DNA of 64,000 bases from Paraphaeosphaeria minitans (taxonomy: Eukaryota; Ascomycota; Dothideomycetes; Pleosporales; Didymosphaeriaceae). The stretch lies in contig WJXW01000003.1 of assembly GCA_015832175.1 (NCBI GenBank), positions 1,054,001 to 1,118,000 of the forward strand. The letters are read 5' to 3'. Of the stretch, positions 44,688 through 56,221 are shown one piece after another; position 1 is the stretch's first letter, and each line of letters begins with the position of its first letter. The position numbers and the translations under genes were made by a program. The notes below the pieces were generated by a model. The model saw nothing but the letters and a program-made list of their open reading frames with translations, was not told the origin of the DNA and ran no database searches.

Positions 44688-45546
44688 GGGAACCGTGCGA
44701 CCGACACGACACTCTACGACGCTTATACTTCGCCATCGCACGGCGGGCGATAGGGGCGATGCAGCGGGGCAGCGGGGCAGCGGGGCAGCAGCGCACGCAT
44801 GCATGCATGACGGCCGGCGCACCCTCTGGCTGTTCAGCAAAAGCATGTTTTTCCCGGTTCACGCATTCCTGTTTCTTTCACTCTTCCGCGGATACCTGAT
44901 GCCAAGGTGGTTGGATACCGCTCACGTTGCTCCCGTGTTCGGGGCCGCCGCCTGTCTTCTGCATTGCTTGCGAGCAAGTTGCTGTATCCTGTAGCCATCA
45001 CGTCCGCCCTCTTAGGATGCCATGCCATAGATTCCCTCCCTAACCTGTACTCTCGCTTCCTGAGACCTTCTAGAAGACAGAATAAGTGAGAAGACCATCT
45101 TCAATCCTAGTCCCAGCACCATCTTTCGCTTCTTGCCGACAAGGCGCCGGTGACGCCTGTTGCAGGCGCTGACGTCATGTGGCCGGCCTGCGCAGACGTG
45201 GCGTGATTGGCCAGTCTCCCTGCAACACACAAATGCATCGTGAACAGGTTCTCCGTGGTGTCTCAATTCCTGCCTCGCGCCGTAGCGGCCGCCATCGATC
45301 GATCGCACCTTTCAAGTTTTCATGCCAGCCGGACTCCGGGCGCACTGCAGCCCTATGCTCATCGGCCCATGTACTTGTGGAGCTGCCCTCGATCGATTCT
45401 GCAGTACCCTACCCAACCTCGCTCCCCTAGCACCCCAACCCAGTCGTAGCCGCAACGTTCGAAACCGATTGTCAAGAGCTGGTGGAGTCCCCGTTGCTAG
45501 ACCATACTCCCGCACTGCATATCCCATTCACACCACGTCTCACGCC
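44688..45546. other. YPD1 3' flank and upstream region of the 2H phosphoesterase
   Basis: Contains a short GGGGCAGC repeat near 44765-44790. An ATG at 45322 in frame with the downstream gene could extend it (see that gene). Confidence 0.45.
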
Positions 45547-46674
45547 ATGGGCAAGAGAAGCAAATTGGAATACAACGACTTCCTGGACGGCGAGAAGCTG
45601 CGCGACAACACGGAAATCTGGAGCACGTTGCAAAGAAGGCAACCCCTCGAGCGCGATGCAGCACCGGCCCCAACACAGCGCCACACCGCGGCCGGAGGGA
45701 AGAAAAGCAGAGGCGGGCCGAAGAAGCCGCAGTTGACGCACTTCCTCTGCCTCCCTCTCGTGAACCCGCACACCCGACCCCAGCTCGAAGCCCAATTGTC
45801 GAAGCTGAGGCAGGAGCTCGGGGCCACGGGATTCCTGCCCGTGCAAGCAGTCCGGCCGCCCGGCACGCTGCATCTCACGCTGGGCGTCATGGCGCTCGAC
45901 GACGAGCAACTGCGCCTCGCGACGCGGCACCTCGCCGCGCTGGACGTGCAGAAGGTGCTGCAGGACGTTACGGCGCAGAGCATGGCCGAGTCGGCGGCCG
46001 CCAGTGGCACCGTCAGCGAGAACCTGAATGCGGCGGCGATGCCGGGCTGGGAGGCGCTGGGCGTCGACCTCAAGGGCTTGGTGCCGATGCAGGCGCCGCA
46101 CGAGACGAGCATCTTGTATGCGGAGCCTGCGGATGCGAGCGGGAGGTTGCAGGCGTTCGGGGAGAAGTTGAGGCGGGAGTTTACGAGGGAGGGGTGGCTG
46201 GTGGAGGATAAGCGGACGTTGAGGTTGCATGCTACCGTGGTGAACACAATCTATGCGAAGGGGAGAGGGCGAGGGGGTGCCAAGGGGCCGAGCAGTCGGG
46301 GGGGAAAGAGTGCGGATGCGGATGCGGATGCAGTGGGTGGTAAGGAGGACCACGACGATGGTGCGTCGACGGCTGGCTCCGCGATAGAAGACCACGATGA
46401 AGTCACGACCGCGACGCCCGACCCTTCGACGACCGAGACCAAAGTACCCAAGCTGGATGGGTCCACGGGCCACGGGCCGCAAGCGAAGAGCTGGCTGCGC
46501 TTCGACGCACGGGATCTGATCGAGCGGTACAGCGACGTCGTCTGGGCGGAGAAGGTAAGCATCGACCGCGTGCAGATATGCAAAATGGGCGCAAAGAAGA
46601 CGCTGAACGAGGCGGGTGAGGTTGTGGCCGAGGAGTACGAGGTTGTTGCCGAGAAGGTGATTGGAGCGTGCTAG
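45547..46674 (+). CDS. AKAP7/ASCC1-type 2H phosphoesterase (2'-5' RNA ligase-like)
   Basis: One exon, 375 residues from the ATG at 45547 (context GCCATGG). The 2H fold shows both catalytic motifs: LHLTLGVM and LHATVVNTIY, each the H-x-T type. QLTHFLCLPLVNPHTRPQLE and the end (RVQICKMGAKK) match AKAP7-NLS/ASCC1-like proteins. A Gly/Arg and Asp-rich insert of about 100 residues after the second HxT is low complexity. 2H enzymes of this group act on 2'-5' or cyclic phosphates in RNA; ASCC1 relatives work in RNA/DNA repair complexes. The frame is open upstream to an ATG at 45322, which would add 75 residues rich in Arg/Ser. Confidence 0.85.
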   Translation: MGKRSKLEYNDFLDGEKLRDNTEIWSTLQRRQPLERDAAPAPTQRHTAAGGKKSRGGPKKPQLTHFLCLPLVNPHTRPQLEAQLSKLRQELGATGFLPVQAVRPPGTLHLTLGVMALDDEQLRLATRHLAALDVQKVLQDVTAQSMAESAAASGTVSENLNAAAMPGWEALGVDLKGLVPMQAPHETSILYAEPADASGRLQAFGEKLRREFTREGWLVEDKRTLRLHATVVNTIYAKGRGRGGAKGPSSRGGKSADADADAVGGKEDHDDGASTAGSAIEDHDEVTTATPDPSTTETKVPKLDGSTGHGPQAKSWLRFDARDLIERYSDVVWAEKVSIDRVQICKMGAKKTLNEAGEVVAEEYEVVAEKVIGAC

Positions 46675-47524
46675 AGATCCTGGGTGCAGAGTCACGATAC
46701 TGGGCCACATCGTCGTTGCGCACACTGATCTCTTGGGCATTACAGGCATGGTGAAAGGCATGAGCATCACAGTACGCTGCGGAGCCTCCAGATGAAAAGC
46801 GGAATGGTGGCCTTTCTATTGTCGACAGGTACCATTCTCATGTCGATGAATCAAACAAGTAAAATTTCGCTTTCCACCGTCCACTCCCCGTAATCAGTTA
46901 TCATGAGGTCAGGTCAGTGGTTTCGCGTTGTACTACATATATAATGCGAGTACGACCTAGGTCATGCGTAAGATCCTGCCAACGGAGTGTACCGACCTGC
47001 GGAGGGTTTCCCAGGATGATACTTTCGGCATAGAGCACTAGTATGTCACCTACAACGACTAGGGTGCATGAGAAAAGTCGGCAGTACTTCTGCGGTAGGC
47101 GTGTGTGGCGATGAGAGAAATTTGGTGGCGGGGTTCAAGAGACAGGAAATGGATGGAAATTGACAAAAAGATAGGGCAGGCATCGAGATTTGAGTATGTG
47201 CAAGCGGAATAGGTGAAAGGGGTGTCGAAAAAGAATATTGTATGTAAGTAAGGAACGGTGAAGCGAAAACGCATGTGACAGACGGAGCGAAGTTGATGCA
47301 GATGCCTGATATTAGAAGGCCCAACAAAGTGTTCGGAGTCGCGAAGATGTGGGGGCGACAAATTCTTGATTTTCGTCAGATAGCCGTGAGTTAACTTTTG
47401 TAGCTCCGATGCAATACATCTGAAAGGAAGGCTGCTCAATTTCGTGCAGTCTAGGAGCGCCACGCATAAGCCCACAGAAGATTCATGCCTGAGGTTTAGT
47501 CTCAAAAATTGCGGACATTAGATC
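46675..47524. other. Intergenic region between convergent genes
   Basis: 3' flanks of two genes; a few minus-strand ORFs near 47.1-47.5 kb lack features. Confidence 0.4.
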
Positions 47525-48807
47525 TCAGGGGTTATTCTCCCTGTCGGGCGCATCTTCCACGTAGAAGAGTACATGTGCCCCAGACCACGATCTGCCAAGG
47601 TCATTGAGGAAGACCGTAACCTTCGGAATCCATTTGTCACCCAGCTGCGCTTTATGCTGGACCAGAAACCACGCAAACACTGCGCCGTTGGCAGAACCTG
47701 GCGTGTCGTTAATTCATGTCTCAAGATATAGATATAGAATTCCAGTCATTGCAACTCACCAAGGATAGCCTTTCCAGCGTCAGAATCCATATTGAAGGTG
47801 ACACCCGGCCATGTGGAAATCGCTTTGCCGGCTTCGCTCAACGCTCGAGCCATGATTTCTTCGGTGTCCTCGTTCGCGACGTCCATCATCCAGAAGTAGC
47901 GGATGTTTACAACGTTTGTATTATCGCGAACCCAGTGTCCCCAGAAAATATCGGAAAGCCGTTGAATATTGGGTAGTTCATCGCTCCTGGCCTTTCGATA
48001 CCAGAGAAATTCAGCCGCCGATGCCGGGCTTTCCAGAAACTGTCCAATGATGACTGTTCGCGCGTCAGAATGACTCCGGAAAGATAGCCAAGATGGAGAG
48101 ATATCTAGCCTGGTGTCTCAAGAAAGTACTCACCGCCGTCAGTGGGGTTTACCGTGAAGAGGTGTCGCGCTTGGGTGACCTGAGACGTTTAGCGTTCCCC
48201 GGAGAGGAAAAGACTGAAGCCGTACCCGATACTCCTTGCCATCCACCTTGTATGTCTGATCTCTAGGCGCAATCGGATGCCCCTTCGGGTCTCTCGCGTC
48301 CTTGTCCCAATGTCGGATTTCGTACGGGATGTTGTTGCCGCCAGCCCCTTTGGGTTTTCTGTTTATCCCCAGCGCCTCCGCAACCGACGTGACATCCAAG
48401 CGCTCCAAATCAGCGTACACGTCCTCCGCGTACTCTTCGTGCCATCCCCAGGTCTTCAGCTCCTCTGGAGGTTTTTCTTAGCATCATGCACCTAAGGTGG
48501 ACAGGTGCAACGTACGTTTGAGATCGCCCTGCCACTCGCTCTTTGCAGACGGCGTGTTGTTGCCCTTGGTGCTTTCAATTTTTGAACCTGCTGCTTCGTC
48601 GGAACCGAGCATAAGTTCAACCAGCCTACCCCCTCTGCAGCTCGCGGCCTTCCAGTCTTTGTCGCTAGCGAGTACATTGGCATCGAAGCGTCGGGTAAGG
48701 CGGTGCGTGGGCTCCGGTAGCGTTCCGTTCGCATGAGAATGAGGGCGAGAACGGGCGAGGGCTAGGTAAGCCGCAGAGGCATAGCCGACGACGATAGAGA
48801 GTTTCAT
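47525..48807 (-). CDS. Secreted protein of unknown function
   Basis: Exons: 48807..48516, 48464..48226, 48179..48134, 48053..47760, 47697..47525, giving 347 residues; phases agree across four introns (46-80 nt). An N-terminal hydrophobic stretch (MKLSIVVGYASAAYLALA) is a probable signal peptide. The middle part, NPTDGVIIGQFLESPASAAE and RLSDIFWGHWVRDNTNVVNI, and the C-terminal half, FNMDSDAGKAILGSANGAVF and VTVFLNDLGRSWSG, look like a folded domain, but I do not recognise the family. There are few Cys, so it is not a typical small effector. The gene shares a 1.46-kb divergent region with the RING-CH gene. Confidence 0.75.
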
Positions 48808-50265
48808 GCCGGCCGGTGTGGGTGGAATGGAAGGCAGAGCTCGTTTTCGACCGGAGACGGGTGTTATGTAGGGTCAAAATTGACATGAGAGAGCTGCTCG
48901 GTTGGGAGGAGAAGCGCACTGTGAGTTATCGCATGCTCACTTTCAATCTCAACCAAAGTAGTGACGGTGACTGAAATAAGTGTCGAGCGGACCAAGTGGC
49001 TGCGCGAACGTCGACAACTATGGCAGGAGCGCCTGTGGGCGATCCTGCCTAGACCAGTCCCACAGGCGAGGGAATGGATACGTGCAAACAGCCATAGATC
49101 CTTGGCGGCTCCATCAAGGTGAAAGCGCTTCTAAGCAAATTGCGGCCTCGTTTGGTTTCAGAATAGCTTCTCAGGTATGGTGAATATCTCTTATAGTCGA
49201 CCCAGGCAAAGCAAATATTGAAGCTGCCGTGCACTGCATGTCTGGTCGAAAGCTAAGTCCGAAATACCCACCACTATGCCCATAAGTCTCCATGAGTCAA
49301 TGTAGGATGCTGCGTATGAAGCTGTGTACCTATGCTTGGACGACGAAACCTCATTCTTACGGATTGTCAGTAATTTCATTGTGAGATGCCACAGTTCCAG
49401 GGTAGCTGATTTACAGCGCAATATTCATCACACAGAGAGGAGTAGTGTAATTCACCTGCAAGCTTATGTAAATGAGGAATTATCCTGCAAGCTTATGAAA
49501 ATGAGGAATTGTTGCAAGCTTACGAAAATGAGGAATTGTTGCAAGCTTATGGAAATGAGGAATTGTTGCAAGCTTATGGAAATGAGACTCTCGCTGCCCG
49601 ATCGGTTGTCCTCGAGTACATTGGCCATGGTTGTCATCTTCGGACGCCCGTGTCTCCTTGGACCGCCTGGTACCTTCCTGTGATGACATCTTTACTCTCC
49701 GTGTAGTTACATTATCAATCAACATTCATCGCATAGTCCGGAAAGCGACCGATAGGTAGGTACCGCTTGCTGTCGTGGAATGCGCGCGGGGCGTGGGGCA
49801 AGTATGCCCGCGATTGTAAGAAAGGAGAGGACTTCCCGCCAGTCTCAGGTGTACCGTGTTGTTTTGCAGGGCCAGATCATTTGGGCAGGCATCGGACAGT
49901 GGCGTTGATGAGTCGTGGATGGTAGGTACCGTAGTCTTTAAGCTACCGGGGCATGTTCAACGACCGCGGCTGTCGGAGACTCGGCGTGCCAAGCCCGACG
50001 CGCCACTAGGCAACCTTGGATTCTTTGAGTTTGACCCTTCCACTGTCTTCCATTACCGTGTTCGCGCTTCTGACACCGTGTCACTTCCAATGAGCGCCTG
50101 ACATACAGAGTTGCGGGTAGACCGGATATGTTTCACCTTCCTTCTTAAGCAAGGCAGTCTGGCGATGCCGCAATTGATCCACAACCTCTTCTCTGTCATG
50201 AACCCCCAGTAAGAACCGCATTAACCCAATCAAAGCCAAACGCCTTTAGCAGCATTCTATCCATC
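48808..50265. promoter_or_regulatory. Divergent region with 27-nt minisatellite
   Basis: 1.46 kb between two divergent start codons. It contains the repeat at 49457-49588. Short ORFs pass through the repeat in several frames, but none has a plausible start. Confidence 0.45.
49457..49588. repeat. 27-nt tandem repeat, five copies
   Basis: Copies begin with TGCAAGCTTA at 49457, 49486, 49513, 49540 and 49567 (spacing 29, 27, 27, 27). Each contains a HindIII site. The period is a multiple of three, so every frame gives a 9-residue repeat. Confidence 0.92.
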
Positions 50266-51294
50266 ATGTCCTCTACATCCGGATTCGAGCGTGAACCAGG
50301 ATGGACATGGCCAGAAGACATCCTCAGAGAGGATGAACCAGAAAGACCCTCTTCAGCAAGGCAACGGTCGCCGCCGCAAAGCTCGTCGACACCTAGCGAC
50401 CCCGCTCCGCAGGGTGCGCCTGGTGCGAATTCATCAAGACAAAGACACTGGCGGCCACGTCAATGTCGCATATGTCTCGACACTGTCCAGCCTACCTTTG
50501 ATGTGCCGTCAGAGAATCTCCCCAGTTTCCTGCAACCCACCGGCAATGTCAAGTACGAGGACGAAAATGGACGACTGATTCGTCCGTGTATGTGCAAAGG
50601 GTCAGCCAAGTACGTACACGAGGGCTGCTTGCAAGCCTGGCGCCATGCAGATCCAAGCTATGGGCGACGCAACTACTGGCAATGTCCGACTTGCAAATTC
50701 AAGTACCGGCTCGCGAGATTAGGAGCCGGTAAGGTTGTTGGGAGCATTGGTAAGTCGAAATTTGGAGATGGAGCGTACTACATACTAACTCTTCCCAGCT
50801 GCTCAGATTGTGTTGACCATCGGGATCCTTCTCGCTGTTGTGTTTATCCTAGGCTTCTTCGCGGACCCTATCATCAACTTGTACGTTGATCCATGGGGTT
50901 TATTGTCACCTTGGTCATCACCGTACGATGATTACTATTATGAGGACGAATCCGCAACTTGGTCTGAACATTTTGCTAAGGGGCTTGCATCTATGGGCGT
51001 TCTCGGCTTCCTGAAAGCACTTCTAGCCAGCCCTTTGCAACTATTCCGCATTGGCGGTGGCAGAGGTCGGAACACAGCACGAGACAGGTACGAGCAAGTG
51101 AGTTGGATCATCATCGTTGTAGGAGTTGGGACCTTCCTGCTTGTGAGTGTATATACGCACACCGACTATGAAGTTCTTCTAACAGCCCCTAGGCTATTTA
51201 CAAAGGTGTACGTGCATGGAGTCGCCGCACTCTTGAGAAAGCTGGAGAACGAGTCATGGACGTTCAAGGCGACGACGAAGATGACGATGAATAG
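50266..51294 (+). CDS. RING-CH (MARCH-type) membrane E3 ubiquitin ligase
   Basis: Exons: 50266..50749, 50799..51142, 51193..51294, giving 309 residues. The RING-CH (C4HC3) domain is at about residues 67-148: CRICLDTVQ, then CMCKGSAKYVHEGCLQAW, then YWQCPTCKFKY, with the long spacing between the second and third ligands typical of the RINGv type. Two membrane segments follow: IVLTIGILLAVVFILGFF and SWIIIVVGVGTFLL, and the protein ends in AIYKGVRAWSRRTLEKAGER and an acidic DDEDDDE tail. Without splicing intron 2 (GTGAGT...TTCTAAC...CCTAG) this tail would be lost. It probably ubiquitinates membrane proteins of ER, Golgi or endosomes; the substrate is unknown. Confidence 0.9.
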
Positions 51295-51629
51295 CTTCTC
51301 TCTGCAACGAATCCAAGTACTACTACCGCTTGGCATCCTCGATGCTTGTTCCTGCGTATCTCTTCTCTTCTACCGCACACTCTTAAGCTGCCTCGGTTTC
51401 TTCCTCTGTACCGTTGCAGCTAGTCTGTTTGCGAAGATTGATCCTGCCTGCAAGCACCGTCTCAGCTCGTACGTTTTGTGCAAGCTGGCTATGACGGACC
51501 GCATGGTTCTCGCCTTCGGCAATTCTACTCCAGACTGGTCTGCTTCTCGGAGCGCAATCACCCGGCCTGGCTGGAATACTGCTGTTGGCACATTCTCTCA
51601 AAGCTAACTCCTGTAGCTGAAAGCAGGTT
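51295..51629. other. Intergenic region between convergent genes
   Basis: 335 bases of 3' flank; nothing recognised. Confidence 0.4.
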
Positions 51630-53242
51630 TCACCCGACACTGCAGCATACCCTGGCTCTCACCAGCACGTTGCTCACTTCAGTTTGCTCTCCGTATTCGT
51701 CGCCGAACTTCTCCAGGCACGGAAAGACACAGAAGGCAAAAACGCGGTCTACTACCACGTCCCCGTCATCATCTACATATTCATCAAGCTCATTGATAGG
51801 CTCCATGCGTTCGTCGTCGAAGGTCGGTCTAATGTCACTCTGCGCTTTGAAAAGGTCCACTCTGTACCGGGCTTTTTGAAGCGAAAGCGTATTCTGAAAA
51901 TCCACTGTAGCGTTCAGTATACTGCTCAATGCCAACCGGGCTTCTGGCTGAAGAGCTACAGATGTAACAACCTGCAAATGATGCGATATTTCGGATGCTA
52001 GGCGATCTATCTGACGGGCTCTTTCCGTGCTTATACGTGTCGCATCGCTCTTCTGCAGACAGCGAATCGTGGAGTGTCGCCAGTTTTGGTATCCAGCAGT
52101 GTCTTGGATGAGGTTCGCTATCTGCCGAAGATTGGCTAATGGCCCTTTCTCTGGTAGACCGACGAACAGCAACTCCCCGAAAACGGATATCAACGTATTG
52201 GACACAATCGCTTGAAATAGCGCCAGTCGATTGGCTGGATCGATGCTCATGTATGAGGGGAACGTAGCCTGTAGGACTTCGGCAGTATCCTGAGGGAGGT
52301 CGTTGAGATTCATCTTTGCCCGGCGAAAATTGCTAATGACCCATTCGCGGATGCGATTGGAGAGCTGAGAGAAGGTATCTGACAGCTCGTTGTCTGTCAC
52401 TTGCGATTCGACGCGCGTAAGGGATGAGAAGGCAGTCTTCAGAGCCAGTAGTTGCTGCAGCCGCTCGCCGGACTCTTTTTCGGTCGAGTGGAGTCGTACT
52501 GTCAATTCGTCCCATTCAGCTTCCGCTCGCGATATCCGATGTTCCAACAGGGACTGATACGTGGCCTCTTGCGTCACGAGCTGCTCTTGTAATTGTGCAA
52601 TCTTGGTACGGAGAATCTCATTTTGCTCCGAGTGATCCTCGCGCGGCTGGTTCATGGATCTTCGCGGCGCGCTTTCGTCACCATGCGAGTTCGAGCGGGC
52701 TGATGCCGGGCGTGGGTCGGGTGGGAAGGCTCCGGGTGGGCTTTGCACATATGCGCTTGCCAGCGTCCGCTGATACTCCTCGATCGTCTCCGGGTAAACT
52801 TGTACAAGCCCTCGAAGCTTCGCTAGCTCTTCCTTCATGGTCTTTTGTTCATCCCAAGCGGTCGCCAGCGCTTGTTCCAGCTCTGCAATCCTCTGCGCGG
52901 CTGGGTCTGAGGGCCCATCTTCGCTCGGCCCATTCCCCTCGTTCAGCGCAGCTACCGTAGCTTCGGTCCGTATTGCAGCGCTGTCTGATACTCTTCTGGC
53001 TCGCTCCCGCTCTTTGGACGATCGGGGATGTAGCATATCATTAAAACGCCTTGCGGTGGCCAGGGCTGCTTTCGGCGGGGCGTTGATGGGCGGGTCGGAC
53101 AACTTCGAAGGTCTGGCGGTGGTCGTCTTCGATCGTCTCACGCCGAGGCGAGATGAAAGATCTGTGGAGTCGGCAAAGACGTCAGCCAAAAGACATGAAG
53201 AACAGAAGCACAGCGCCTACCGGATCCCTTTTGCCCGGTCAT
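51630..53242 (-). CDS. Conserved fungal coiled-coil protein of unknown function
   Basis: Exons: 53242..53221 (22 nt) and 53161..51630, giving 517 residues. The short first exon encodes MTGQKGS; intron 1 (59 nt) has donor GTAGGC and a CTGAC branch point. The N-terminal 170 residues are basic and disordered. Coiled-coil segments follow (RIAELEQALATAWDEQKTMK and EQNEILRTKIAQLQEQLVTQ). A helical domain in the middle, LPQDTAEVLQATFPSYMSID, and an end with FAFCVFPCLEKFGDEYGEQ and VLVRARVCC are ordered and look conserved. No membrane or signal segment. A cytoskeletal or scaffold role is possible but not shown. Confidence 0.75.
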
Positions 53243-53761
53243 GGAGATGGTTTGGTATGCAATCGTTGGTAGAGGAAGGCAAACTGTGACGTCCGCATGT
53301 CTGAGAAGAACCTCGAGAAGAAATAGTGAAGGATCATAAAACGTATTCAGTGCGAACGCAACGTCACTCAGAGCACATTAGCTGGACATAGTGTGGTGTA
53401 GCAGTGACGCCAGCAGCCGTCCCGAAGTTTACGGGCCCGTAGCGCGAATGCGGGGCTCCAACCGCGCTCAGCCACCGCCAGGCACAAGCACGTTCATGCG
53501 GATCACTGCCGCCAGGCTTCAATGTTTACGTTAATCGTGTTAGGCGCCTGACTATCGCAATGGCTTCCAGGCACCCATTGTAATGATTTTCAATGTCTTC
53601 GCGACCGCCTACTCCCCCATCCTGCTCCTGCAATTTAATAATTGCTCTCCAAGCTAGGTCTGGAGATCCCGGCCGCTTGTTGCTGACCCCACGCGTTTCC
53701 GAGTCCATGTAGCCCCCCCCTCCCCCCACTGCTCTTTCGACCGTACCTCAGTAGGAAGGAG
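53243..53761. promoter_or_regulatory. Divergent promoter region
   Basis: About 520 bases between the coiled-coil and Hsp70-like genes. A run of C (53708-53726) lies just upstream of the Hsp70-like start. Confidence 0.4.
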
Positions 53762-55851
53762 ATGGAGAGGAAATCCAGCATGGCCAGCGCATTCAGCAGC
53801 AGGTCGGGCAATATTCCAGTCGCGTTCGACCCCAACACAAACCACCGTTCTGCGCCAGGCCTTGGTGGCTTGCCGAGGGCGAGTCCAGCGCAGGATAGGC
53901 TGATTTTGGGTGTCGACTTCGGGACGACGTATAGTGGTGCGTTGAACATTGTGTTTGAGCACTGTATCCGAAGACCGAATTGATCATGCAACAGGCGTGG
54001 CCGCCGTATACAGCGCAAGCCCGGAAGAAATTGATATTGTCAAAAGCTGGCCTGGCGGCAACGGTAGACGATCACACCCCGCTGTTGCAGTCTATATGCT
54101 TATGCGTTCATATAGGCATCACTTCTGACAAAGTGCCCACCGAGATCGCATACGTTACGCCCTCCGACCCCTCGAAACCGAACGTGAAATGGGGCTTCCA
54201 GTTCAAGCCCGAAGAGACGCGCCTACGTTGCATAAAGCTCTTCCTCGACAGAAACCACAAGCTCCCGCACTTCGTCTCGCCGCTCGAAACCGCTGCACAG
54301 TTGCGCAAATACGAAAAGACGGTCACGGAGGCTGTGTCCGACTATCTGGCGCAAATATACAAGCACACCATGGAGACGCTGACAAGAAGATATGGAGAGA
54401 CTTTCATGTCGATGACCAAGGTGCAATTTGTACTCACAGTACCAGCTGTATGGTCAGACAGCGCGAAAGACGCGACGCTGAAGGCAGCGGAAAAGGCGGG
54501 CATGGGGAGCGGGAAGGACCTAAAGTTGATCAGCGAGCCTGAAGCAGCAGCTGTTTACACGCTCAAGGCCATCCAACCCAATAACCTGAAGATTGGAGAC
54601 AATTTCATCGTTTGCGACGCAGGTGGCGGAACGGTCGACCTGATCGCCTACAAAATCACGCAGCTCAACCCACTCCGCGTCGAAGAATCCGCCGTGGGCA
54701 CAGGCGGCCTATGCGGCTCTGCTTTCCTCAACTACCGCTTCGAAGACCACGTGAAGAGTCGCATAGGCACAGAGCGGTACACGATGATGCGCGAGAAAAA
54801 GGCAAAGACGTGGAACATGGGCCTCAAGTACTTCGAAGAATTCGTAAAGCGCAACTTCAGTGAGGACGAGCACGCTGAAGTCAACGTGCCGTTCCCCGGT
54901 TTGCCCGATGACGAAGAAGCAGGACTAGACTCCGGATTCCTCGTCATGAGCGCCGAGCAGGTGAAAGAGATCTTCGACCCGGTGATTTCGGAAGTTATCT
55001 CGTTGGTGGAGGGGCAGGTGCAGACGATTCGGGCGAAGGGTGGTCTGGTGTGCGGTATTGTGCTTGTCGGGGGGTTTGGCCAGTCGAATTATCTTTATGG
55101 GAGGATGAAGCAGCATTTTAATAGTGCGCCGCCGCCGCCATATACAGAGAGGCCTACCCATGCGGTTGCGTTGAGTGCGGTGCCGTCGGTGGAGATTTTC
55201 CATCCGATGCATGCTTGGACGGCGGTGAGTTTCTCGACCTTTGGTTCCATATTCAGTGCGTTTGCTCATGAGTTTAGGTGGTGAGAGGCGCCGTGCTGAG
55301 AGGATTAGAGGGCTCCATGGTTGTCAGTCGGCGGAGTCGATGGCATTACGGGACCAGCTACGCGACTGTATTCGATGAAGCGAAACACCCAATCGAAGAC
55401 CGATACTGGTCACCGCTGTGGGAGCGGTGGATGGTGTCCGATCGCATGCAATGGCATATCGCAAAGGTACATGCCACCATTACCCACATCGACGCTTCTC
55501 ATAATAACTTCCACGCAGGGTGCCCAAGTCTCCGAATTCTCCCCAATATCCTTCCACTACACGCGCAACTTCCGGCCCGGCCAATCTCTCCTTGTCGAAG
55601 ACGATCTCATTGCGTGCGACGCGGACACGGCTCCAGATTCGTTCCGTAAGGGCCTCATCAACGTGTGCGCGCTGACGACGGATTTGAATACTGTGCCGAA
55701 GAGTTTGTTTACAAGGTTGACCACGACGAAGGGGGTAGAGTTTGATAATCTGGATTTCACGCTGGATATGCGGATTGAGAGCGCCGGGTTGGTATTTGAG
55801 CTTAAGGTGGATGGAGTGAGATATGGGGGGGTTAGTGCGAAGTTCCACTGA
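53762..55851 (+). CDS. Hsp70-like ATPase (HSPA12-type, fungal)
   Basis: Exons: 53762..53936, 53995..54063, 54116..55224, 55278..55466, 55519..55851, giving 624 residues. The actin-like ATPase core is clear: phosphate 1 motif LGVDFGTTYSG at about 48-59 across intron 1, VQFVLTVPAVWSDSAKDATLK, ISEPEAAAVYTL, phosphate 2 motif IVCDAGGGTVDLIAYKI, and adenosine motif VCGIVLVGGFGQSNYLY. After AVVRGAVLRGL it has a short beta-rich C-terminus instead of the classical substrate-binding domain and lid, and no EEVD-type end. This fits the HSPA12-like group expanded in filamentous fungi, whose functions are mostly unknown. Short 50-60 nt introns all keep phase. Confidence 0.9.
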
Positions 55852-56221
55852 GGAGGGGGTGCGGGTAGAAGTGGAAGTGCAAGTGGAAGTGGTGGAGTCC
55901 TGTGAGGGTAAGTACTGTTGATGTATTGATACACATTGGGGGCGCCGAAAGCGTGCAATATCATCTGGAACCCCTGAAGACAATCCACCATTTACTGTAA
56001 AAAGTATTGCCGAATTCCCTTGATATTTAGAACATAGTTGCTCAACGATCCTGAGCATTTCGCCAGAGATTATCCTTATGCTTCGCATGTTGGCTGTGGC
56101 TCGTGCGGACAGGTCTCCGCTTTCGGAGTCGGCCGACGTCAGTCATGGGACGCGCGCTCGCTCCCAAACATCAATCAACACGCGCCGCCGACGCGCCAGC
56201 TCGGCAACCCGCCACCCTGCC
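55852..56221. other. Intergenic region
   Basis: 370 bases between two plus-strand genes, including the CENP-Q-like leader. Nothing recognised. Confidence 0.35.

Noticed and set aside
45472..46770. 432-codon minus-strand ORF
   Set aside because: Antisense of the 2H phosphoesterase; composition mirrors it and there is no independent motif.
49324..49683. Possible RiPP-like precursor with 9-residue repeats
   Set aside because: No signal peptide, no dibasic Kex2 sites between units, no ATG start and no processing genes nearby.
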